This document shows positions 1 to 14,165 of a stretch of DNA of 64,000 nucleotides, in pieces. Both the position numbers and the translations under genes were made by a program. Below the pieces are notes generated by a model that worked only from the letters and a program-made list of their open reading frames with translations, did not search any database and was not told the DNA's origin. Each line of letters begins with the position of its first letter. Position 1 is the stretch's first letter. The stretch comes from Glandiceps talaboti (taxonomy: Eukaryota > Hemichordata > Enteropneusta > Spengelidae): positions 7,025,242 to 7,089,241 of the forward strand of contig NC_135565.1 of the NCBI RefSeq assembly GCF_964340395.1, written 5' to 3'.

Positions 1-2140
1 ACAGACAGACACTTTGCCATGCCTATATCACTACTGAATCTAAGTAGTTCAGTTGTGCTAAAAAATGCCGGTATGCTGAATGGAAAATTACCCCACTCAC
101 ATGGTTTTAGAAAGGAAATTAATCAACTTGAAAAAAAGTACATTTTGCGGAGTCCAAAGTCAAAATCACTCCCTGGCCTCTGCTTCCAATGTTTCAAAAT
201 GTTGACATAAGATGGTGAACTGGTAGATGTCACAAGGTTAATGGACCAGTGTTGACAAGTACACAATAACAATGAGAGGAATTCAACTCCTGAATTGGAG
301 TCACCAATATAAACACACAAGGCATCTGCAAGAAACTCATATGGTTAGGGTTCTGTGTCCTTTTTATAGCAGTGACCTTGCTGACACTTTGTTGATAGAT
401 TAGTTAGCTTTGTGTAGAGGATTCGTTTTTATCTATTTTGCTGTATCAGTGTGACCAACCTACATTTTAAAATTTCAAGAGACTGAGATTTCAACAAAAC
501 TCACACTCCACAAAGAAAATCAGTTTGTACAAAAATGTCTTTCAAGCGATATTTTCAAATTAACCCCCAAAATGTCACAACATTTGCACAAAATGACATT
601 GATTACAATGATTGTATTAGTCGTATTTCTGCAAAAACAACAACATATAAAACAAAGAAAACAGCGGAAGGATCCCAAAGACTTCTTACCCCACCCCCAC
701 CCCTACAATTGACATAAATACGATACTTTGGTATCAAAAATGCCGTCCGATGGCTATCGTAATCGCGTGACCTGTTGCGAGGTCAACCCTTACGTACCGT
801 GCTGTGCTTTCTCCCTGGGGTTTCTCAACCAACATTATCGGTTATAACCTTGCGATGTACACGTAATAACAAATTTAGCTTTATAATGTAAGTAAACTTT
901 GTCTGAATGCGATTTTTGTTTAACTATATTCGCTCTGGATGTGCAAGTTCGGAGCTCTGAGCTAGCTCAACAGAAAATCGGAAGTAAGTTTACCGGCTGC
1001 TACTATATACAAATTGTCATCAATGATCTACAAATGTATTAAATGAAAATAAAAGATTACATCATTAGAAGATATGTTTATTAGACAATGGTTTGTATGA
1101 CCGCAATTTATAGACGTATTTCTAGCTTTTCAAGACAATAACGACCATTTAAACAGTGTTTTGGATTACACTCTCCTACCATTTGCCTTATAGTTTTAAC
1201 TAATGTACCAAACCACTATGGCGAGAGACCCTGTTTATGATTCATTTTTTCCCGCTTAGTTTTATGACACATATCACTAGTTGATTTACATGGTGTATGC
1301 TTATGGAGGTGTCAAGTTTTCTATGAAAAAAATGTATTGCAGTCACTGACAACTAATGTTAGTACTTGTCAGACTAATGTATTACTGCACACAGGGAAAC
1401 TGAATTGAGGGATAGGCACAAAAACTGACCAAATTAGAATAAATATTGGCATAAATTAAGTGTTCAGGATATCTACTATTTGTTGAACAACATAATATGT
1501 CAAAGACATGTGTTTTACCACTAAACCCTCTTTGGCAAAACTACAGTTAAATGTGTGACTGTACATGATTTCATCATCACAATGTAATAGCAGTGAGCAT
1601 GAAATGTAATCCAATGTTGTGCATGCATCATGCATGTATCAGTATCACACTGGTCGTTCAGATATACTACTAGATATTATGTTTGTAAGCGCTTCCTAAA
1701 GATTTAGACCGACCGCATTAGCATAGACCGTATTAATTGTGTAATTTCATCACCAATTATATTAATTTGAAAGGACATAGACATAGAGATGTGCAATTTC
1801 TCTGCATGTAATTAATAAGTTACTCAGCTTTTTGCCAAGCCTTTTGGCCTTCCAGGTGTACATGTGATTACATATATTTGACTAACAGACCACGTGTATT
1901 CCATGTCATCACAAACAAGTAAGACTAGTCTGTGATGCTATATGAAATCATGTGTTGTGAGCGAATAACTTTGACATTGCACTTCGTGCATTGACTGCTG
2001 TGTACAGTAAATTGACTGTGGTGTTAATTGGCCGGGTGTGTAAAAAGATGTAATTAAAAAAAATGTAACTTGTCAAAGGGCCCAGGCCAGGCAACCAAGC
2101 TCTCACTGAGGCAAATTATGAGGAGAATAAGCACTGTTTG
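1..2140. other. Low-copy non-coding DNA, no gene recognised
   Basis: The window opens in the tail of a CAGA microsatellite. No frame longer than about 65 codons is present and none resembles a known protein. The stretch 740-985 is somewhat richer in CpG and ends in a good splice-donor word (gaagtaagt at about 978-986), so an untranslated first exon is conceivable. No TATA box, partner exon or coding sequence supports it. Confidence 0.5.
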
Positions 2141-2144
2141 AGCG

Positions 2145-2720
2145 TTGATTTCTAAAGAATCTATCCACATGCTAATCAAGCCCTGTTGCTACCTATTCAA
2201 AATCCATCGTATCTTACTATTGGTATGGGTGTCTCTTAGTTGCTGGTTGACTATGTGCCAATATTTTGGAAGTATATCTACTTGCCTAACAAGGAACTAT
2301 GTTGTTATCTTTGCCATATACACCGTTATTTCACTGTTGTTATGGGTGTGATCTAACTGCCAGAAATGTACATATTCTTTTTAGGAATGTTTATCCATTT
2401 ACTTTCTAGCACTGTTGTTATCTCTCTTATATACACTCCACCATTGGTCGTTGCTATGGGTATGGCCTTGTTGCTAGACATATGTGTGGACATTTTATAA
2501 CTGTTTATCCACTTGCCTTTTCATCTCTGTTATTGTCTTTGTAGTGTATGCCATCATTTGGTTGTTGCTGTTGACATAGTCTTGTTGTTATGCTTATATG
2601 TGATCATTTATTGGATGTTTAGCCACACGCTTACTCATCTCGGTTATCTTTGCAATACATACAGGTATTTCATTGTTGCTAGGGGCACGGTATTGATTAA
2701 AGGCATATTTACATATGGTT
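2145..2720. repeat. Degenerate interspersed repeat (gttgctatgggyatgg type)
   Basis: About four diverged units of roughly 130 bp carry words such as ttgttgctaggcac, gttatctttgcaatacat and tttcactgttgctatggg. The same words recur at 13850-14165 and, on the other strand, at 40440-40610. This is an old dispersed repeat with internal tandem structure. The open frames crossing it (68 and 102 codons, hydrophobic) are by-products of the T-rich composition. Confidence 0.6.
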
Positions 2721-2892
2721 TTTTTCACGCTTTCTCAACAAATACTCTTGTTACTTTCAAAATAACACTCTCATTTACTTTATATGTGAATGACAATAAT
2801 CGTTTAAACCCATCTTCCTGAAACTAATTAGACGTTCTAATCACTAGAATGACTAGATACAAATATAGTAAGACAAGAATTGGTCTGTGTGC

Positions 2893-3535
2893 TCAGCTCC
2901 TGATACCATTCGAGATCACTAACGTTATCTACCCGTTTTGGCATTCTTGACGTCCAGCTGGTACACATGCATAGCACAGACAGAAATGAAAAAGGGCAGT
3001 GAGAGAAATTAAAATCAAATGAATTGGTCTGTCTTGCAACTCTTTTTACCATTGAAGATGGCTAACGTTATGAATGGATATGTGCTATAACTCTCTTTAC
3101 CATTCAGGACGGCTAAAGTTATCTACCTGTTTTGTAATTCATGACGTCCAACTGGTAGACATGCATAGCACAGACAAATGAAAAAGGGCAGGGAAAGAAA
3201 TTAAAATAAAATGAATTAGTATGACTTGTAGTTCTTTTTACCATCAAGATGGCTAAAGTTATGAATGTTATAGCTCTGTTCACCATTCGAGAAGGCTAAA
3301 GTTATCTACCTGTTTTGACATTCGTGCCAACTGGTAAAATAAAATGAATGGGTCCATGATATACATGTAGCTCTTTTTACCATTGAGACGACTAAAGTTA
3401 TCTACCTATTTTGACATTTGTGACGTCCAACTGGCAGACATTCATATCACAGAAAGAAATGGAAAAGGATAGTGGAAATATTTAAAATGAAATGAATGTC
3501 TGTGTTGGAGTTGTTCATGATTCAAGACGGCTAAA
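2893..3535. repeat. Tandem repeat, about 3.5 diverged copies
   Basis: Units of roughly 180-240 bp share gctaaagttatctacctgtt, gacgtccaactggtagac, atgcatagcacagac and aaaatgaattggtctg. Copies differ by indels and substitutions, so the array is old. No coding potential is evident. Confidence 0.8.
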
Positions 3536-6160
3536 GTGAATATGGCTATTAAAGTGACTTACTTACTTTACACAAGCAGTAATGTGACACGCACCTTCTG
3601 ATCTTTATTGAGTTCATTTGTTTTCACTAAATGTGATAAATTTTGCATCATACTCTACTGGGTTTGGATATCTCTTGCAAAACTTACACTCTACAATTGA
3701 AAGATCAGGAACGTTTTACATGAAATTATATGCATTTATGCACATTTAAGAGTCACACTAAATATGCTTTCAGGTGATACTAAAATTGTCCATATTCATG
3801 GATTTCTATAAAGATCTATACATTTGCTATTTTACCATTTGAATTTATCAAACTATGCAGAATCTTTTACATTCAGATGTTTAGGACAAATTCTTAATGT
3901 ATCAACTACTATATGCATAACACAGAGCTTGGTACAAAGTATGTCATGTAATACATACACGATTCGAACTCAGTTTTGTTCTTGCAGACTACAATGTACA
4001 GCATAGTGAGTATTGGGGAAAGTGTTTGTTCGTTTATTCAATCAATAAACTTTGGACACTCAAGACAGATGTGTTATTAACTGAACCAAAAAACTATTTG
4101 GCCTCCTACATAAAAGTATTCCAAGTCCCATTCTTACTCCTACAAGCGAATTTGCTGACAAAGTTATGGTTAAGATATGATTGGATTACAAAAGAAAACG
4201 CACACGATTGCCAGAAATGTGTCATGTTTTGAACAAAAGTAGGTCAACAACACCGACATTGGAACAGGAACTACTCGAAAGATGAAGTAATGATTACCTC
4301 AAGAAATCGCCAACGTCCTCAATAGCTCATTTAACATAACTGATAGTTTGCCATACTTAAGTCCAATATCAAAGTATGATTTTAAAAAAGTTACATAAAT
4401 GTATACAAAATTTTATGACAACATAGCCTAACGAAATAAATCTATACATATACGAATTACATGTTAGCATCGAATACATTTATCAAAAGACAGCAACACG
4501 CTTTTGTAGTAAAACGTGTTATTTAGAAATTTAAATTTAAATTATACCTAAAAAATTAAATTTAGATCAATAGGATTTTAGTATCCACAAATAACAATCA
4601 AAATAATATCAATTTTAATGGGCAAGGCAAATCTGGGCTATTCATTACCATGGTTATAAGGAATTTATAGTACAAGTAAAACATGTAGTACATGTTTTGC
4701 GCACCTCATATCCATCGGTAATAACAATGCAAAGTACAGTGCCAACAACCAAAAAATCAAAATAATATTCATTTTTGAGGGGTCACCATGTGTCCACCTA
4801 CTATATTGTATGGGGTTTGCAAGTGATGCACGTCGCACAACTATGCGATGTCAAAATCACACAGTGTTGCTAAGTTAGATAATACAGTTAAAATATGGCT
4901 GAAATATGGCCCTCCCGTGACAACCGTTTTGTAAAAAGTAACCCCCCCCCCCATTCCCCCGGCCCTCCCCCTGTAAATACTGAAGGCTCCCTTGACGTTA
5001 CAAAAAAACATTACAACGTCAACCCATATATAAATCATTGTACAAAAGTTCGGTCAAACAATTTATTCTGGACAGCTATAACACATAGTCATAGTTTATT
5101 TTCACACTTGCTGCCCTGTCTATTATAGTTAGGTTATTGTACTCACCAATTTGACGGACAGCAAACATCCACATATTAATTGCTTACTGTGTAATGCATG
5201 TACTATATTGTAGCTTTCAGTGATAGTTTTAGAGTATATAAATATCATAAACCTATCTTTAACTTCCATTTCTGTTCGGCGTTCACAATAGTTTGTCCTG
5301 ATATACACCGCACATGGTCTCTCACTCAGTTCAACTCTGTCAATTAATATGGTATCCGTGGGTAATAACATCCCTGTACTTCACATATGTCTTGGCAGCC
5401 ACGTTCATTTTCATGGCATTTACTGTTTGACGATTACAACATTTGTTGGTAAACAGTTCAATGTATTTACAGTGCTGGATGTTATAAAGAATTTCCTGGT
5501 ATAAAGCCCATAGTTAGTATGAGTAGATTTAGATTCTGCCAATGTGTTATACATGATGAAGCCAGCTGAATTGGACGGTCACACGAGTTGGAAGGTCAAC
5601 ATTTGTTGAAAGGCTCTCTTAATTCCCTAGATGATATCTGCTTGTTTTGCTAACTGAGTGAAGTTGGTTTCCATGACAACCATGTTTCAGAGTTCCATGG
5701 ATTCTATTTTCGCTGTTTCAAACAAGTAACAAATCATTGTTATATAATCCCCGGTCACAACCTTCCTTATTGTAGAGCGCTTCAGGTTTTTCCATTGTAT
5801 TTTAAGTTCACGTCTGGCCCGTGTATAGTGGGTTGTGGTAACCTTATCCATGGTGGTTACTTGTTTGTACAAAAAGAGCTCGAAGTCACGGTCACTAGCT
5901 AGCTTGTGAATATACACATCAAAGTCTCACAAATCTAATGCCACAGTGTGTAGTAAAGAGCTAAACTTTACATCGCCCGGGAGTTTCTAAAAATATTTTG
6001 TATAATTATAAGTATCACCAATAATTGACTAATCAAGACTCTCGTTAACCTTAGAGTTTAGAATAGCACTTCTTGTCTAATTGAGAATTCTTGACTCCAT
6101 CATGTTCTCCCAACGGCTGTGGTACCAATCTTTATGTTTGTGTTCTGTTGAATAAAAGTG
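3536..6160. other. Mostly unique DNA without a supported gene
   Basis: No exon with both splice signals and a recognisable product is seen. A C-rich run lies at about 4941-4975. On the minus strand, 5917 down to about 5440 reads as one frame broken by only three stops, beginning with a charged 76-codon stretch. It could be a decayed element or pseudogene but matches no family that I recognise. The rest is AT-rich sequence with scattered short open frames. Confidence 0.5.
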
Positions 6161-6169
6161 TTTTGCACT

Positions 6170-6405
6170 GGAAAGTTTATACCACCGGGCCAAATGAGTT
6201 ATGTGACCAAAATGATAAAAAAAATGAGATTCACTTTGTTTTACATTGCAGTTTTAATGATGGCGTAGGCAATACTTATATTGTCACACAAAAAACACTG
6301 AATACATCAGATAATGAGATACTGTCAGATAATGAGAAATTAAAGTACTTGGTGACAAATCTATGAAAACCCGTTAGTGCCATCCACAAAAGCAAACAAA
6401 TATCT
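6170..6405 (+). mobile_element. LINE 3' fragment (C-terminus of reverse transcriptase ORF)
   Basis: The plus frame of 6091-6366 contains ELCDQNDKKNEIHFVLHCSF followed by DNEKLKYLVTNL. This is the C-terminal pattern of many animal non-LTR retrotransposon polyproteins: a cysteine pair, D/N-E-I-H-F-x-x-x-C, then a lysine/leucine-rich end. Reading continues after an in-frame stop with recognisable residues up to about 6405. Only the 3' end of the element survives, with no reverse transcriptase core upstream. It abuts the 21-bp palindromic array on its 3' side. The related minus-strand element at 34.1-35.3 kb has the same C-terminal motif. Clade not assigned. Confidence 0.6.
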
Positions 6406-6409
6406 ATAT

Positions 6410-7125
6410 CTCATGCTCTCGACTTATTATCTCGTGTGCACGAGATATTAACCCCCCCCAAAAAAAAAATAAAAATAAAAATAAATAAATGAATAAATAA
6501 AATTTTTGTGGAAAATGAAGTTATCTCGTGCTCACAACTTATTATCTTGTGCGCATGACTTATTATCTCATGCTCACGACTTATTATCTCGTGCACACGA
6601 GATATCAAAACAAAACAAAATTGTGAAAAATGAAGTCATCTCGACTCGTGCTCATGACTTATTATTTTGTGTGCATGACTTATTATTTCGTGCTCACAAC
6701 TTATAATCTCATGCACACAACTTATTATCTTGTGCGCACGAGATAACATCAAAAGCAAAAAAAATAAAAAATGCAAATTTGAGGAAAGCGAAGTTATCTC
6801 GCGCTCACGATTTATTATCTTGTGCGCACGACTTACTATCTCATGTTCACGACTTATTATCTTATGTGCAAGACTTATCTCATTTGCATGAGATATCAAA
6901 ACAAAACAAAATTTCACGCAAAACAAAGTTATCTTGGGCTCACGACATATTAGCTCGTGCGCACGACTTATTATCTCGTGCTCATGACATTATCTCGTGC
7001 ACACGACTTGTTTTCCTTTTTTTTGGTTTTGATATCGCTTGTGCACAAGATAATAAGTTGTAAGCACGAGATAATATGTCATGTGCATGAGATAATAAGT
7101 CGTGAGCATGAGATAATGAAGTCCG
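6410..7125. repeat. 21-bp palindromic repeat array, copy 1
   Basis: The unit reads cacgacttattatctcgtgc plus one variable base (21 bp) and contains the near-palindrome tctcgtgcgcacgaga. Blocks of three to five units are separated by A-rich spacers (atatcaaaacaaaac...gaaaatgaag) at about 145-bp intervals. At about 7030 the array flips and continues as the reverse complement (agataataagtcgtgagcac). Because 21 is a multiple of three, all frames stay open for long stretches (HDLLSRA-like or HEIISRE-like peptides). These are not proteins. Confidence 0.9.
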
Positions 7126-7610
7126 GGACGGGGACTTATGGATTTTGTTCCGACCGTCTGTCCGACCGGAACCGTTTCTTGAAGATGCCTGGACCGACTT
7201 TTTTCAAACTTGGTACAGGGGCAACATACTATGGCATACATATGCACGTCAATTTGTTTCATGATACGATCCAATATGGCCGCCTAGCAGCCATTTGTTT
7301 GCGAATTTTCCATGTCCAAAGCCATAACTCAGACATGCTTGAACAGATCTCATTCAAAGTTGGTATTAGGACAGTGTTCTATGACATACATGTGCATATT
7401 CATTGTTGTTGTGATACGATCTAATATGGCTGCCTGACACCCATTTTGTTTGCGAATTTTCCATGTCCAAAGCCATAACTCAGACATGCTTGAACAGATC
7501 TCATTCAAAGTTGGTATTAGCACAGTGTTCTATGACATACATGTGCATATAGCAGCCATTTTGCTGGCGCAGTTTTCATGTCCAAAGCTATAACTCAGAC
7601 ATGCTTGATC
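7126..7610. repeat. Tandem repeat with ~150-bp period, 2.5-3 copies
   Basis: The words catgtccaaagccataact (about 7311, 7462 and a variant at 7578), tatgacatacatgtgcatat and gatacgatccaatatggc recur. The first unit begins with cgtctgtccgaccggaaccg. This looks like a dispersed element with internal repeats, sitting exactly between the two 21-bp palindromic arrays. No coding potential is supported. Confidence 0.8.
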
Positions 7611-7916
7611 AGGTCCCCCTCCCCCCATACCCGACCCATCCTTTATTGTTGAATGGTTTATTCCATGATGTCATCTTGAAGAGTAGGCATGTCCCATGTC
7701 CAACGAGGAGACACAACATGAGTAGGCATGTGCAACGAACAGACACAACATATCTAAGTCTGTTTGATTTAGGTTCACAAGTGTTGTTGTGTGATCAGAG
7801 TAGTGATATCAAAAACAACCATATGAGGCCAAACAACATTAACCAGGTTTGAAAATGACAACATAATAAACTGCCAGTTCCTTAAAACCCAATCATAGCG
7901 GGACTATGTCATTATC
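7611..7916. other. Unique spacer between repeat arrays
   Basis: About 300 bp of single-copy sequence with a short local duplication (gagtaggcatgt at 7681 and 7721). No gene is seen. Confidence 0.5.
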
Positions 7917-8571
7917 AATGACTTGTTATCTTGTGCTCACGACTTATTATCTCGTGCTCACTACTTATTATCTCGTGTGCAGGATATAACATCAAAAGCA
8001 ATAAAAAAATGTGGAAAACGAAGTTATCTCGGGCTCACAGCTTATTATCTCGTGCGCATGACTTATTACCTTGTACTCACGACTTTTTATCTCGTGTGCA
8101 CAACTTGTTTTCTGCAATTTTTTTCAGTTCTGATATCTCTTGCACATGAGATAATAACTCGTGAGCACAAAATAATAAGTCATGCGCGTGAGATAATAAG
8201 TTGTGAGCACGAGATAACATCAAAACCAAGAAAAAAATGAAAGTTTGCGGAAAACAGAGTTATCCTGTATGCACGACTTATTATCTCAGGCTCTAAACTT
8301 ATTATCTCATACTCACGACTTATTATTTTGTGCTCATGACTTAACATCTCATGTGCACAACTTATTATCTCATATGCACTACTTATTATCTTGTGCGCAC
8401 GACTTGTTATCTCATGTGCTTGACTTATTACCTCATGTGTACGACATATTATCTCGTGAGCATGAGGTAACATATCATGCGCACGAGATAATTAGTCGTG
8501 AGCACGAGATAACTTCGTTTTCCACACAATTTGTTTTAGATATCTCATGCGCATGAGATAATAAGTCGAGA

Positions 8572-8572
<1 letters not shown>
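7917..8572. repeat. 21-bp palindromic repeat array, copy 2
   Basis: The same 21-bp unit and A-rich spacers as at 6410-7125. Orientation is forward at 7917-8105, reversed at about 8130-8220, forward at 8262-8450, then reversed to 8572. The locus is therefore a mosaic of direct and inverted blocks. It ends directly in a (CT)n/(TA)n microsatellite. Open frames of about 100 codons on both strands are repeat artefacts. Confidence 0.9.
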
Positions 8573-10015
<1,443 letters not shown>

Positions 10016-10437
10016 TCATATAGTTTGCTTGTTCTCCATTTTGCGAAGCTTAAAGTTTAGCATTCTCCAATTGTAGAAACCATAAAGTAAAGGATCAGTG
10101 GGAAATAATTCTTCAATTGTCCTTTGCTTAGGTTCGTGGGAGATTGGAGTATGAATTCTACTTCCTCCTCAGATGATGATGAATCAAATCGTGGCAACTC
10201 AGTTTGTAGATAAGATGAATGGTTAGAATCATGATCAGTCAGAAATACATCTTTCTGGGTCCTTTTCTTTGATTCACAGTATATAGGTGTATGAACTTGC
10301 TCCTCATATGATGAATCGAATGAAGGTAACGCAGTAAGCGGATGAGATGAATGTTTTTGCAACTTGTGAAGTTTTCTTTTTCTTTGTCTTCTAGCTTTAC
10401 TACGTCTCTTTATGGATGCAGTGTTTCTTTTCCCCAT
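10016..10437 (-). pseudogene. Unrecognised coding-like locus with internal duplication and frameshift
   Basis: From ATG at 10437 the minus strand reads 126 codons. A very basic N-terminus (IKRRSKARRQRKRKLHK, residues 9-25) suggests nuclear or nucleic-acid association. Two acidic copies of a 44-residue block follow: LPSFDSSYEEQ (residues 37-47) and LPRFDSSSSEEE (81-92), an ungapped 132-nt tandem duplication. In the second copy about 5 extra bases near 10168 shift the frame. After that point another frame resumes similarity to copy 1 (IHTPI versus VHTPI) and stays open for about 47 codons to a stop at 10016-10018. A plausible acceptor (tcatttgtag) lies just upstream of the ATG. Product not recognised; it may be a decayed gene, a transposon ORF, or an exon with a sequence error. 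Confidence 0.4.
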
Positions 10438-10863
10438 ACTCTGGTAGATCTACAAATGATAACTAAATTTAATGGCATATACATGCAGTTTCAATCTTTT
10501 TAAAAATCACCAGCACTACACATTAATTGCATTAGTTAGGTAGTTATTTATAGTGCTTTACTTTAAAAGCCCCTGTCCAGGTTATTTAATAATCCTAACT
10601 TGTCAAATTTTCCCCCATTTCAATGACACAACTAAGAAAAACTATCAATACTGAGGCATATTTTTTTTTACTCACATGCTGTCCCAATTATACGTACTTG
10701 ACATGAATATGTATACATGTCAGACTCACCTGTCGTCTCATCAATACATCTACATATGTAGAATATACTACACATTGACACTGCAATTACAACATCATCT
10801 AACTTTTTAAATTAAAAGGCAATGAAGAACCAATAGTATTCAAGATAAACTTGTGTTTTATCC
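10438..10863. other. Unique DNA before the 96-bp satellite
   Basis: AT-rich, with short poly-T runs. No gene is seen beyond the possible acceptor that belongs to the locus on its left. Confidence 0.5.
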
Positions 10864-13779
10864 CTACACAGTACAATTTATTACAAAATGGCTGAGTTGT
10901 GTGGCCACACTCATCAGAGATCATTGACCGTCACACCACAAACCATCTAAACTTTATTATCCCTACACAGTACATATTACAAAATGGCTGAGTTGTGTGG
11001 CCACACTCATCAGAGATCATTGACCGTCACAGCACAAACCATCTAAACTTTAATTGTTATCCCTACACAGTACATATTACAAAATGGCTGAGTTGTGTGG
11101 CCACACTCATCAGAGATCATTGACCGTCACACAACAAAACCATCTAAACTATTTTATCCCTACACAGTACATATTACAAAATGGCTGAGTTGTGTGGCCA
11201 CACTCATCAGAGATCATTGACCGTCACACCACAAAACCATCTAAACTATTTTATTCCTACACAGTACATATTACAAAATGGCTGAGTTGTGTGGCCATAA
11301 TCATCAGAGATCACTGACCGTCACACCACAAACCATGTAAACTATGTTATCCCTACACAGTACATATTACAAAATGGCTGAGTTATGTGGCCACACTCAT
11401 CAGAGATCACTGGCCGTCACACCACAAATCCATCTAAACTATTTTATCCCTACACACTACATATTACAAAATGGCTGAGTTGTGTGGCCATACTCATCAA
11501 AGATCACTGACCGTCACACCACAAACCATGTAAACTTTGTTATCCCTACACAGTACATATTACAAAATGGCTGAGTTGTGTGGCCACACTCATCAGAGAT
11601 CATTGACCGTCACACCACAAACCATGTAAACTTTGTTATCCCTACACAGTACATATTACAAAATGGCTGAGTTAAGTGGCCACAATCAGAGATCATTGAC
11701 CATCACACCACAAACCATTTAAACTTTGTTATCCCTACACACTACATATTACAAAATGGCTGAGTTATGTGGCCACAATCAGAGATCATTGACCGTCACA
11801 CCACAAACCATCTAAACTTTGTTATCCTTATACACAGTACATATTACAAAATGGCTGAGTTTTGTGGCCACACTCATCAGAGATCACTGACCGTCACACC
11901 ACAAACCATGTAAACTTTGTTATCCCTACACACTACATATTACAAAATGGCTGAGTTGTGTGGCCACACTCATCAGAGATCATTGACCGTCACACCACAA
12001 ACCATTTAAACTTTATTATCCCTACACAGTACATATTACAAAATGGCTGAGTTGTGTGGCCACACTCATCAGAGATCATTGACCGTCACACCACAAACCA
12101 TCTAAACTTTAATTGTTATCCCTACACAGTACATATTACAAAATGGCTGAGTTGTGTGGCCACACTCATCAGAGATCACTGACCGTCACACCACAAACCA
12201 TCTAAACATTGTTATCCCTACACACTACATATTACAAAATGGCTGAGTTATGTGGCCACACTCATCAGAGATCATTGACCGTCACACAACAAAACCATCT
12301 AAACTATTTTATCCCTACACAGTACATATTACAAAATGGCTGAGTTGTGTGGCCACACTCATCAGAGATCATTGACCGTCATACCACAAAACCATCTAAA
12401 CTATTTTATTCCTACACAGTACATATTACAAAATGGCTGAGTTGTGTGGCCATAATCATCAGAGATCACTGACCGTCACACCACAAACCATGTAAACTAT
12501 GTTATCCCTACACAGTACATATTACAAAATGGCTGGGTTATGTGGCCACACTCATCAGAGATCATTGACCGTCACACCACAAACCATCCAAACATTGTTA
12601 TCCCTACACACTACATATTACAAAATGGCTGAGTTGTGTGGCCACACTCATCAGAGACCATTGACCGTCACACAACAAAACCATCTAAACTATTTTATCC
12701 CTACACAGTACATATTACAAAATGGCTGAGTTGTGTGGCCACACTCATCAGAGATCATTGACCGTCACACCACAAAACCATCTAAACTATTTTATTCCTA
12801 CACAGTACATATTACAAAATGGCTGAGTTGTGTGGCCATAATCATCAGAGATCATTGACCGTCACACCACAAACCATCTAAACTTTGTTATCCCTACACA
12901 GTACATGTTACAAAATGGCTGAGTTGTGTGGCCATAATCATCAGAGATCATTGACCGTCACACCACAAACCATGTAAACTGTGTTATCCCTACACACTAC
13001 ATATTACAAAATGGCTGAGTTGTGTGGCCATACTCATCAGAGATCACTGACCGTCACACTACAAAACCATCTAAACTATTTTATTCCTACACAGTACATA
13101 TTACAAAATGGCTGAGTTGTGTGGCCATAATCATCAAAGATCACTGACCGTCACACCACAAACCATGTAAACTTTGTTATCCTTACACAGTACATATTGC
13201 AAAATGGCTGAGTTAAGTGGCCACAATCAGAGATCATTGACCATCACACCACAAACCATCTAAACTTTGTTATCCCTACACACTACATATTACAAAATGG
13301 CTGAGTTGTGTGGCCACACTCATCATAGATCATTGACCGTCACACCACAAACCATGTAAACTTTGTTATCCCTACACAGTACATATTACAAAATGGCTGA
13401 GTTATGTGGCCACAATCAGAGATCATTGACCGTCACACCACAAACCATCTAAACTTTGTTATCCTTACACAGTACATATTACAAAATGGCTGAGTTTTGT
13501 GGCCACACTCATCAGAGATCACTGACCGTCACACCACAAACCATGTAAACTTTGTTATCCCTACACACTACATATTACAAAATGGCTGAGTTGTGTGGCC
13601 ACACTCATCAGAGATCATTGACCGTCACACCACAAACCATCTAAACTTTATCATCCCTACACAGTACATATTACAAAATGGCTGAGTTGTGTGGCCACAC
13701 TCATCAGAGATCATTGACCGTCACACCACAAACCATCTAAACTTTGTTATCCCTACACAGTACATATTACAAAATGGCT
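10864..13779. repeat. 96-bp satellite array, about 30 copies
   Basis: The unit is ctacacagtacatattacaa, aatggctgagttgtgtggcc, acactcatcagagatcattg, accgtcacaccacaaaccat, then a variable tail (ctaaactttgttatcc). Some units lack cactcat and are about 90 bp. Variants are arranged in blocks. The run with aaaaccatctaaactatttt tails at 11131 recurs at 12283 (1152 bp, 12 units) and 12661. The rare gttaagtggccacaatcag unit at 11671 recurs at 13212 (1541 bp, 16 units). These show repeated segmental duplication inside the array. The last unit is truncated at about 13779. Not coding. Confidence 0.97.
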
Positions 13780-13849
13780 TAATAGTGGTGTGGCAACTCT
13801 CTAGGTCCCTACAGAGTACATATTTGCATACTTTATTTGTCAATTTCTA

Positions 13850-14165
13850 TTTTTTTGCCAATTAATCGCTGTTATTATCTTTGCAATATACATGTACATC
13901 ATCATCACTTAGTGGGCATATAGTCTTGTTGCTCGTTGTATTTGAATCCATCATTTACATTACTATTTATTTGCTTATCTTAAAACCATCCTGGTTTTAT
14001 TGTTGCACCATCATTTGCATTTGGCAGGTGCTATGTGCATGGTCTTGTTGCTAGGCACATTTTCGATTCATACTTTGAGTCTTTAATTAGTTACCTACAT
14101 GTTGTCTTTGTAACACACATCATTTATTTCACTGTTGCTAAGGATATGATCATTATAGCTAGAGT
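13850..14165. repeat. Degenerate interspersed repeat, second copy
   Basis: It shares gttattatctttgcaatata, tggtcttgttgctaggcac and tttcactgttgctaagg with 2145-2720. The satellite array at 10864-13779 lies directly beside it. Confidence 0.55.

Noticed and set aside
4895-5128. Proline-rich 77-codon frame
   Set aside because: It follows a poly-C run and repeat-like GC-rich sequence; no splice signals or homology.
10864-13779. CRISPR-like array
   Set aside because: The 96-bp units have no unique spacers. The whole unit is repeated and the context is eukaryotic; the same applies to the 169-bp array.
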